Source: JAKFDK01 sp036676195 (GTDB lineage Bacteria > Bacillota > Sulfobacillia > Symbiobacteriales > ZC4RG38). Taken from it: a DNA stretch of 46,009 bases. Position numbers and translations under genes: made by a program. The notes beneath the pieces are model-generated. The model was given only the letters and a program-made list of their open reading frames with translations, was not told the DNA's origin and ran no database searches. The first letter of the stretch is position 1. Each line of letters opens with the position of its first letter. Shown here in pieces: positions 39,658 through 46,009 of the stretch. Location: positions 1-46,009 of the forward strand of contig JAKFDK010000092.1 in the NCBI GenBank assembly GCA_036676195.1, in the 5' to 3' direction.

Positions 39658-40983
39658 TCAACCAAGGGTGAGGGGGCGGGGCAGGCCGGCGTACTGGCCG
39701 GCCCACCCCCGTCCGGCCAGGTAGACCGCGTAGGCAAAGGGATAATGCATGAGTGTGTCCTGCAGCCAGGAGATTTGAGGATGCAGCGGCTTGGTATTGG
39801 CCTCGAATACCCACGGCCGCCCGGTTCGGTCCAGGCCCACGTCTACGCCCACCTCGCCCAGCAGGCCGAACCGTGCCTCCAGGGCGGTGGCCACCCGCAC
39901 GGCCACTGATTTCAGTTTGGCCTCCATATCGTGGATTTCCGGCAGTTGGTTCCCCCAGCGCTGCAGGAAGGTGGCGGGTGAAAATGGCTCGCCGCCGCGG
40001 CTCATGTTGGTAGCGATCTGTTCCGGGGGCGCCAGGCGAATCAGGGCCAGCGGCGCCTGCCATTCGTTGAATCCGTCTTTCTGGACCAGCACCCGCAGGT
40101 CAAACACGCGCCCCTCGACCGCCAACAGGTCAATGCCCTGTTGAATTACCCAGGGCTGATGGCCCCGCAGCAGGTCCAGGAAGCGGAGCAGGGTCTCGCC
40201 GTCGGCGAAGGTCTCCTCCACCGGGCCGTCGCCGGCAAAACCCCGGATACTGATGCCGTCGGGCCCTGAACTCAGACGCAATACGTCGCCACCGTGGCTG
40301 CCGTGGTCTGCCTTCAGAAATACTTTGGGGTAACGGCCGAGCATACCGGTCAGGGCAGCGGGGTCACTGAAGAGCGTCGTTTCCGGCGTCAGTTCGGCCG
40401 TATCGGCAAAAAAGCGTAAGGCCGCATGGACTTCCCACTTACTGAACGAGTTGGCCCCGTTGAGCAGGGTCACGCCGTCCAGGGCGACCAGTTGCCGGCG
40501 CAGAGCGTGTGCGGTCGCCCGCTGATCCGGGGACCGGTAGGTGGCACGGTTATAAACGATGTCCGGCAGCGGCAGGCTGACGGATTCCCAGCGCCCTTCC
40601 CGGTCTGCCCAGCACCGGACCCGGTCGATCTGGCGGTTCACCCCGGACAGTTCAAAGAAAAACGGGATGGTGCCTTCGGCCCGGGCTTCCCGCAGATGCT
40701 CCCGGTAGCCTTGGGCGGCGGCACCGTGGAGCAGGGCCATCCCATTCGGCCCCAGCAGTACCCCGACCAGGGGTCCTACATGCACGTGCGCCCCCCGGTC
40801 ACGGACCAATGCATGCACCTGCTGCCCTGGTCGCATGCCGGTTTCCGCCAGCACGGCTTCCGGCAGATAGAGCAGATTGGCATAGGGGTCGAGGCTATAG
40901 GGAATTCTGGCGGCCCAGGTGCCGACATGAATGACTCCCGGCGCAGCCGTGCCGAACAATGGCATGACCTTTACCCGTTGCAT
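39658..40983 (-). CDS. YheC/YheD-family ATP-grasp protein
   Basis: 441 residues, ATG start with GGGGGAT six bases upstream. The N-terminal domain includes the YheC/D signature VGPLVGVLLGPNGMALLHGA. The ATP-grasp core has LNGANSFSKWEVHAALRFFA, VFLKADHGSHGGDVLRL, VIQQGIDLLAVEGRVFDLRV and the metal-binding VDVGLDRTGRPWVFEANTKP. Its start overlaps the end of the upstream paralogue by 13 bp, so the two are co-translated and may form one complex. Spore-coat or envelope modification is the family expectation; the substrate is unknown. Confidence 0.9.
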   Translation of the reverse strand: MQRVKVMPLFGTAAPGVIHVGTWAARIPYSLDPYANLLYLPEAVLAETGMRPGQQVHALVRDRGAHVHVGPLVGVLLGPNGMALLHGAAAQGYREHLREARAEGTIPFFFELSGVNRQIDRVRCWADREGRWESVSLPLPDIVYNRATYRSPDQRATAHALRRQLVALDGVTLLNGANSFSKWEVHAALRFFADTAELTPETTLFSDPAALTGMLGRYPKVFLKADHGSHGGDVLRLSSGPDGISIRGFAGDGPVEETFADGETLLRFLDLLRGHQPWVIQQGIDLLAVEGRVFDLRVLVQKDGFNEWQAPLALIRLAPPEQIATNMSRGGEPFSPATFLQRWGNQLPEIHDMEAKLKSVAVRVATALEARFGLLGEVGVDVGLDRTGRPWVFEANTKPLHPQISWLQDTLMHYPFAYAVYLAGRGWAGQYAGLPRPLTLG

Positions 40984-42488
40984 CGAATCATCCCCCCCGC
41001 ACCCGCCAGCGCTGCCGCGAAATGAATGGGGTAGCGGTTGATGCTTTCCGTCACCAAGGGGTCGTGCAGACGTTGCAGGCTGACCTTGAGCGGCTTGCCG
41101 TTGACTTCGATCAGCTTGACGGTGCCGTTGGACGTTACGCCCAGGTCAAGCCCCAGTTCGGTACAGACACCGAGATGCCGGTCGACCCGCCGGGCCAGCT
41201 CCACCGATACTCCTTCAATGTCTGCCAGTACCTGTGTCCAGCGATCACCAAAGGCATGGCGCAGCACCCGATCGGCCGGGGCCACATAACCGCCACTGCG
41301 CGGGCTGGTAATAACGCTACCCACCGGGGCAATGCGGGCCACCAGTCCGGTAACGGCCCAGTCGCCGCGCCCGTCCTTCTGGGTCAGTGAGCGGAAGTCG
41401 AACCGGTTGCCCAGGTAGGTGGCCAGGGCCAACCCTTCCTGCAGCACATAGTCGGCCCCTGGCTCCAGGAATGGGGCCAGCGCGGCGGTTAACTCGTCGC
41501 GGTTGGCCAGGAACTGGCTGGCATTCCCCCAGTCCTCGCGGGAGCGGAGCCACCAGCCTGTACCCTCACGGGTGAGCCGGAGCACGCCCTGGCCCTTATA
41601 CAGCGCATTGGGTTTCAGATACAAATCCGGGTACGCCGCCAGGGCAGTGGCGAGCGACTCGGAGGTCAGGGGGGCCGTATAGGGCAGGTGCACGGCCAGC
41701 TCCGGATAGCCTTCCAGCAGGTCAAAGGCCTGCCGTTTGGTAATTTTCTGCGGAGTGTTCACAACGGACAGACCCAGTTCCCGAGCCAGTGTGCGGATCT
41801 GGGCTGCCTCGGCGCGCCCTTCTTTACCGAAGCAGCGGTCATACACGACACGGGGAATGGGGAAATGGCACTGCCCCCACCGCCAGCCACCCTGCTGGTC
41901 ACTCTGCAACTGATACCCGGCAATCCCGGTGTGGTCTGCCGTCAGGTCGCGTGTGGTGAAGAAGAAGAGGACGGCGCCTACCTCCCGGGCGTAATGGGCA
42001 AACCGGCAATACACGGTGTCCAGCTTACCGTCTTCGAGCAGGGAGCGCAGCTTGGCCTGGGAGATCAGGACCGCAATGAGCGGGCCCAGGGCCAGGCCAG
42101 CCTGGCCCCGGCGGTAAACCGTCAACCGCAGCGGGGTCGGCACCTGCAGTTGTTCGGCCAGGGCGGGGGAAATAGGCAACTGATCCGTGGCCAGGGCCGG
42201 TTCCGGCTGAAACCAGACCAAAGCCCGCCGCAGTCCGAATTCGAGGCCGCAGGGCTGAGTTGCGGTAAGCCCCAGTTCAGCCATCAGCCTGGGGGAAGCC
42301 ATGACCGCGACGGGCGGGACAGCCGGCTCAGGTTTGGCTCCGGCCGGGGCCATATGGGTGTGGACAATCCGCACAGTGCCAAGCCGGCTCCGGCTGCCGG
42401 ACATGGTGCTGAGGGGACCCCAGGCTGAAGGCGGAATCGCGGCCGGCGGCCGGCTGAAGGTGGTGACCAGCACCTCGAAGCGGTCCAT
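40971..42488 (-). CDS. YheC/YheD-family ATP-grasp protein, long N-terminus
   Basis: 505 residues, ATG start behind GGGAG. Longer than its two paralogues because of an N-terminal extension (about 1-60) before the barrel-like domain (LALGLGPLIAVLI-type signature: AGLALGPLIAVLISQAKLRS). The ATP-grasp part shows NTPQKITKRQAFDLLEGYPE, LYLKPNALYKGQGVLRLTRE, VLQEGLALATYLGNRFDFRS and LGLDLGVTSNGTVKLIEVNG ending in GKPLKVS. It is first in a two-gene leftward operon and divergent from the aminomutase gene, with which it may share regulation. Confidence 0.9.
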   Translation of the reverse strand: MDRFEVLVTTFSRPPAAIPPSAWGPLSTMSGSRSRLGTVRIVHTHMAPAGAKPEPAVPPVAVMASPRLMAELGLTATQPCGLEFGLRRALVWFQPEPALATDQLPISPALAEQLQVPTPLRLTVYRRGQAGLALGPLIAVLISQAKLRSLLEDGKLDTVYCRFAHYAREVGAVLFFFTTRDLTADHTGIAGYQLQSDQQGGWRWGQCHFPIPRVVYDRCFGKEGRAEAAQIRTLARELGLSVVNTPQKITKRQAFDLLEGYPELAVHLPYTAPLTSESLATALAAYPDLYLKPNALYKGQGVLRLTREGTGWWLRSREDWGNASQFLANRDELTAALAPFLEPGADYVLQEGLALATYLGNRFDFRSLTQKDGRGDWAVTGLVARIAPVGSVITSPRSGGYVAPADRVLRHAFGDRWTQVLADIEGVSVELARRVDRHLGVCTELGLDLGVTSNGTVKLIEVNGKPLKVSLQRLHDPLVTESINRYPIHFAAALAGAGGMIRCNG

Positions 42489-42629
42489 AGGGAGCTCCCT
42501 TCCTTCCGGTCCGTACTGGGTCCTCCATGGCCAGTCTATGCAATAGCGATATTATGTTAACTAAAGGGCGATAGGGTGAATAGAATTAAGTATGAAATTT
42601 TCCGGGTCCAGCCGGGGAGGAGGAGGGCC

Positions 42630-43706
42630 ATGCGCCACCACACCGACGTCCGGCAGGTGCGGCAGCTTTCGGAGGCGGAACGGGAGCAGATCGCACCCGT
42701 AACGGACAAATATGTGTTCCGGGTCAGCGACTATTATCTGTCACTGATCAACTGGGCCGACCCCCAGGACCCGATTCGCCGTATCGTGATTCCTTCGGCC
42801 GATGAACTTCAGGAGTATGGGGCCTGGGACCCGTCCGACGAGGCCAGTAACTATGTGGCCAGGGGTTGTCAGCATAAGTATGTGACCACCGCCCTGCTGC
42901 TGGTTTCCGATGTGTGTGGCTCTTACTGCCGCTTTTGCTTCCGTAAGCGCCTGTTCCGGGCCGATGCGGACGAAACGAGTCTGGATGTAAGCGAGGGTAT
43001 CGCCTATATTGCTGCCCATCCGGAGATTCATAACGTGCTCCTGACCGGTGGCGACCCGCTGATTCTGGCCACCCGCCACCTTGATAAGATTCTGACGGCG
43101 CTGCGGGCCATTCCCCACCTGAAAATCATCCGGATTGGTTCCAAACTGCCGGCTTTTGAGCCCATGCGCATCTCGGACGACACGACGTTGCTGGAACTCC
43201 TGGCCCGCCATTCCCAACCTGGCGCGCGTATCCACGTGATGGCCCACTTTAATCACCCGCGGGAACTGACCCCGCAGGCGCTGGCGTGCATTGCCGCCTT
43301 GCAGGGTGCCGGGGTGATTGTGGTGAATCAGACGCCGCTCCTGCGGGGGGTGAACGATGATCCGGCGGTGCTGGGCAGTTTGCTGGACCGGCTCTCCTGG
43401 GCCGGAGTCAGCCCCTATTATGTGTTCCAGAACCGACCGGTGGCCGGTAACGCCAGTTTCGTGGTGCCCCTGCAGGAGGCGTATGCCATTGTCGAGGCGG
43501 CCAAGGCTACGGCCTCAGGGCTGGCCAAAAGGGTCAAGTTTGTCATGAGCCATGCCACGGGCAAAATCGAGATCCTGGCTGTGGAGAGGGAACGGATTTA
43601 TCTCAAGTATCACCAGGCCCGCAACCCGGCTGATGTGGGCCGGTTCCTGGTGTGCCGTCTGCCAGAGGGCGCCGGTTGGTTCGACGACCTGCAGCCGCTG
43701 CCATGA
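42630..43706 (+). CDS. KamA-type radical SAM aminomutase
   Basis: 358 residues from ATG at 42630 (AGGAGG six bases upstream); an earlier GTG at 42576 is weaker. The radical-SAM cluster motif CGSYCRFCFRKR has Cys96, Cys100 and Cys103. TGGDPLILATRHLDKIL, FEPMRISDDTTLLELLARHS, the HFNHPRELTPQALACI block, VNQTPLLRGVNDDPAVLGSL and the PLP-lysine region SHATGKIEIL match lysine/glutamate 2,3-aminomutases, which move the alpha-amino group to the beta carbon using PLP and a 5'-deoxyadenosyl radical. It lies beside ATP-grasp ligase genes, so a beta-amino acid used in a ligase product is one possibility; osmolyte synthesis is another. Confidence 0.92.
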   Translation: MRHHTDVRQVRQLSEAEREQIAPVTDKYVFRVSDYYLSLINWADPQDPIRRIVIPSADELQEYGAWDPSDEASNYVARGCQHKYVTTALLLVSDVCGSYCRFCFRKRLFRADADETSLDVSEGIAYIAAHPEIHNVLLTGGDPLILATRHLDKILTALRAIPHLKIIRIGSKLPAFEPMRISDDTTLLELLARHSQPGARIHVMAHFNHPRELTPQALACIAALQGAGVIVVNQTPLLRGVNDDPAVLGSLLDRLSWAGVSPYYVFQNRPVAGNASFVVPLQEAYAIVEAAKATASGLAKRVKFVMSHATGKIEILAVERERIYLKYHQARNPADVGRFLVCRLPEGAGWFDDLQPLP

Positions 43707-43730
43707 CCCTGCGGCCGGAATTCTGGGGAT

Positions 43731-43766
43731 GACCCCCGGGCAGCCCGAACCGGCTATCCGGGGGTC
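43731..43766. terminator. Hairpin between the aminomutase and GT4 genes
   Basis: GACCCCCGG (43731-43739) and CCGGGGGTC (43758-43766) form a perfect 9-bp stem between two convergent genes, 25 bp after the aminomutase stop. Only short T-runs follow on either strand. Confidence 0.5.
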
Positions 43767-43800
43767 GGGTATCGTCATTTCCCCCGGAACCCGCATCAGG

Positions 43801-44934
43801 TCAGTTTCCCAGTACCTGCCGGTATACGGCCAGGGTTTTTTCGGCCATGCGCAGGTACCCGAACCGGGCCGAGGCCACTGCATGCCCCCAGGTGCCCAGG
43901 TGCGCCCGCTGCGCCGGGTCTGTCAGCAGGGGGCGCAGGTGGCGGGCCAGCACGGCGGGCTGGAAGGGTTCGCTGGCGCCGTAATCGCCGAAGTTTTCGT
44001 CGACCAGGGTTTCCAGGTTTTCGGTGGTGACAGGTCCGGACGTACCGCGGAACCCGACTGCCAGCACCGGACGGCCGCAGGCCATGGCCTCCTGGGCTAC
44101 CTTGGATCCGCCCACAACCAGGTCGGCTGCCTGCATGTGGTCGGCCAGGTGGCGCTGCTGGCCCAGGTACTGGACCAGACCGGGAGCCCGTTTTTGAGCG
44201 GCCAGGACCAGATCCAGAAAGGGCTGTACCCGTTCACCCAGGGGTCCGGCAATGAGGTATCGCAGGTCGGGGAATTCGTCGGTCAGGGAGACGCAGGTTC
44301 CCAGCAGTGACGCAGCGGCATCCCACTTGGACTGGGCCAGACGCGAGGCGTAAAGGATGACCGGCGCCGCGACAGGCAGGCCGAGCCTGGTGCGGATGGC
44401 GGCGGTGGCGGCAGGCGTGGCCGGGGTGTAAAGCGACAGATCAATCCCGTTTTCAATCAGATGCACAGGTTGGCCGGGCGCCAGGTCTGACACATAGTTG
44501 GCCAGGGTACGGCAGTGGGCAATCCGGGCGTTGGCGTCGGCAAAGGCAAAGGCAACCCGGTCAAAGAAAGTGCCGTGGGCCGATACCACTGTGGGCAGGC
44601 CGGTCCGGCGTATGGCCAGTGCACCGGTGGCCAGGGTGCCGGTCATGTGGTTGTGGATCAGGTCGATCTCATGCTTGTGGCACAACTGCTGCAGTTCGCG
44701 GGCGAGGTTGTCGGTCCACCCGGTCTGGGTGCCGCCCGGCAAGTTCAGGAAATGGCAGGGGAAGCGCCGCTCGAGGAACTCAGCAGCCAGCGGGCCGGTC
44801 AGGCCGGTTACCACCACATCCACACCAAGCTGCCGCAAACCCTGGGCCAGGTACAAGACGTGCGTTTCCGCCCCGCCAATGCCGAAACTCTCCAAAAGCA
44901 TGCAAACCCGTATGGGCAATCGGGATGCCACCAC
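43801..44934 (-). CDS. Glycosyltransferase family 4
   Basis: 377 residues with the GT-B fold. N-terminal acceptor domain with MLLESFGIGGAETHVLYLAQ and LIHNHMTG; C-terminal donor domain with VILYASRLAQSKWDAAASLL, YLGQQRHLADHMQAADLVVG and the E-x7-E region (QEAMACGRPVLAVG). These enzymes transfer a sugar from a nucleotide-sugar with retention of configuration, usually for polysaccharide or glycolipid assembly at the membrane. GTG start at 44934; AGAAGG abuts it, so the exact start is uncertain. It is divergent from a GT2 gene 73 bp away, and the pair probably builds a surface glycan. Confidence 0.9.
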   Translation of the reverse strand: MVASRLPIRVCMLLESFGIGGAETHVLYLAQGLRQLGVDVVVTGLTGPLAAEFLERRFPCHFLNLPGGTQTGWTDNLARELQQLCHKHEIDLIHNHMTGTLATGALAIRRTGLPTVVSAHGTFFDRVAFAFADANARIAHCRTLANYVSDLAPGQPVHLIENGIDLSLYTPATPAATAAIRTRLGLPVAAPVILYASRLAQSKWDAAASLLGTCVSLTDEFPDLRYLIAGPLGERVQPFLDLVLAAQKRAPGLVQYLGQQRHLADHMQAADLVVGGSKVAQEAMACGRPVLAVGFRGTSGPVTTENLETLVDENFGDYGASEPFQPAVLARHLRPLLTDPAQRAHLGTWGHAVASARFGYLRMAEKTLAVYRQVLGN

Positions 44935-45007
44935 CTTCTGTCACCGAAGTTCCCGGCATAGATTCCTGAGGTACCCACGGGAATGTCCCAGCCGAGGTGA
45001 CACTTAC

Positions 45008-46009
45008 GTGAAGGCGAGCCTGGTTATTCCGACCCGTGATCAGGAACTGGCCCTGGGTCTCACGTTGGCTTCGATATGCAGCCAGCAGGCTTCTGAAGCG
45101 GAGTTCGAGGTTATTATCGTGAACGACGGCTCTCGCGACGGAACGGCAGTCATGCTGGACCGATTTTCGGCCGGCTTTCCGTTCAAGGTGATCCATCTGC
45201 CGGAGCCGCGGGGGGCGGCGGCAGCCAGGAACGCCGGGGTGCGGGCGGCGGAAGGCGACGTGGTAATTTTTGCCGATGGTGACTGTGTGCTGGCCCCAGA
45301 CTTTGTGGCTGAGCACCAGCGGTTTCACCGGGAGCGGGCAGACCAGTTCGTGGTGGCCAGCGGGGCCGCGCAGCGAGACGTTGTGTACAGCGTGTATTTC
45401 CCGGATTTCAGCACCGACGCCCTGCAGAACCTGGAGTACCTGGCCGGGCAGTCCAACCGGTTAAACGAGCGGCTGGTCTCCGCCCGGCGAGAGGGGCAGC
45501 CCACCCTGTTGCTCGAACCGGCCGAAGTGGCAGGCGGCCAGTACCGGCCCTGGACCTTTACCGTTAACAACCCGGTGGCGGAGGGCTTTCAGCGGTTACG
45601 CGATCAGACGGGACCGGATCTGCGGCATATACCTGGTGCCTGGCAGGCGTTTATTACCCGCAACGTGTCGGTGAACCGGGCGGCCCTGCGGGAGGCCGGC
45701 TTATTTTGCGAGGACTTCATCGGCTGGGGCTGCGAGGATTCGGAACTCGGGTTTCGCCTGCACAAGCTGGGCATGACGTTTTGGCTGCAGGACACGGCGC
45801 GCAACTTTCACCAGGAGCACCCGGTCGACTGGGAAGCCCGCAGCCGCGATGCCCGGCGTAATCAGCAGATTTTTACGGCAACTCACCCGGAGTTCGAAAT
45901 CCAGGTGCTGTGGTCGAACTTTCGGCCGCAGGGTGTCGACGTATGGGCCCTGATTCAGCAATACCACGAGTTGCAGGCCCACCGGGAATTCGCGGATTTG
46001 CTGGCGGCC
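45008..46009 (+). CDS. Glycosyltransferase family 2 (partial, runs off right edge)
   Basis: 334 codons are open from GTG at 45008 (GAGGTGAC six bases upstream) to the window end with no stop, so the gene is cut by the edge. The GT-A core is clear: KASLVIPTRDQELALGLTLA, VIIVNDGSRDGT (nucleotide-binding Asp), PRGAAAARNAGV, FADGDC (DxD-type metal site), and the WGCEDSELGFRLHKLG block with the catalytic-base region, as in chondroitin-polymerase-like enzymes. It would transfer a sugar from a nucleotide donor with inversion. An inverted repeat (TGTCACC 44939-44945, GGTGACA 44996-45002) spans the gap to the divergent GT4 gene. Confidence 0.88.
   Translation, partial: MKASLVIPTRDQELALGLTLASICSQQASEAEFEVIIVNDGSRDGTAVMLDRFSAGFPFKVIHLPEPRGAAAARNAGVRAAEGDVVIFADGDCVLAPDFVAEHQRFHRERADQFVVASGAAQRDVVYSVYFPDFSTDALQNLEYLAGQSNRLNERLVSARREGQPTLLLEPAEVAGGQYRPWTFTVNNPVAEGFQRLRDQTGPDLRHIPGAWQAFITRNVSVNRAALREAGLFCEDFIGWGCEDSELGFRLHKLGMTFWLQDTARNFHQEHPVDWEARSRDARRNQQIFTATHPEFEIQVLWSNFRPQGVDVWALIQQYHELQAHREFADLLAA

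Noticed and set aside
1..46009. CRISPR arrays, tRNA or rRNA genes, transposases and integrases
   Set aside because: No regularly spaced repeats, tRNA cloverleaf, rRNA stretch or transposase-like protein was recognised on either strand.

Overview
The window is GC-rich, gene-dense bacterial DNA with strong Shine-Dalgarno (SD) sites, many GTG/TTG starts, VAGC/LAGC-type lipoproteins and three YheC/YheD-type ATP-grasp (spore-coat-associated) genes. This points to a high-GC, probably spore-forming Bacillota with an anaerobic, aromatic-acid-oriented metabolism. The taxonomy is inference; there is no rRNA or other marker gene in the window.

Left block (393-13854, all minus strand). Four UbiD-family decarboxylases are interleaved with a NitT/TauT-type ABC importer (one ATPase, one permease, two lipoprotein receptors), a class II aldolase and a pair of class III (CaiB/BaiF) CoA-transferase subunits. 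The last three genes (UbiD, CoA-transferase, CoA-transferase) form their own unit behind a near-consensus sigma-54 promoter (4528-4542) preceded by three helically phased 11-bp repeats. In the transferase pair one subunit keeps the catalytic Asp and the other has Pro there, as expected of a heteromeric enzyme. The UbiD in this unit departs from the canonical active site. The layout resembles the anaerobic phthalate route (acyl-CoA formation by a two-subunit class III transferase, then UbiD-type decarboxylation of the CoA ester). No UbiX prenyltransferase lies in the window.

A soluble chemoreceptor (14054-15865) follows. It lies between two ~95-bp direct repeats. The right-hand repeat abuts a 195-bp scar that is an internally deleted copy of the HxlR/YceI locus found 13.5 kb away.

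Middle block (16477-29531, plus strand): a molybdopterin oxidoreductase, a TRAP transporter (DctP-Q-M), a ThDP-dependent benzoylformate-decarboxylase-like enzyme, a RidA-like protein, a second ABC importer with a Tat-type receptor, a YheO/DauR-type regulator, a GlcD-type FAD dehydrogenase and a short two-cluster Fe-S protein. A 2-hydroxyacid to 2-oxoacid to aldehyde route is the simplest reading. The first and ThDP genes have similar promoter regions with TTGAA-type inverted repeats.

Right block (29579-46009): a divergent HxlR regulator/YceI pair with shared CTTAC half-sites, an AT-richer stretch without a confident gene, a threonine-synthase-like PLP enzyme with an FCD-type regulator and a leucine-dehydrogenase-family enzyme, a CPA2 Na+/H+ antiporter behind a hairpin-rich leader, a beta-propeller lipoprotein, three YheC/D ATP-grasp proteins, a KamA-type radical-SAM aminomutase, and a divergent pair of glycosyltransferases (GT4, and GT2 running off the right edge).
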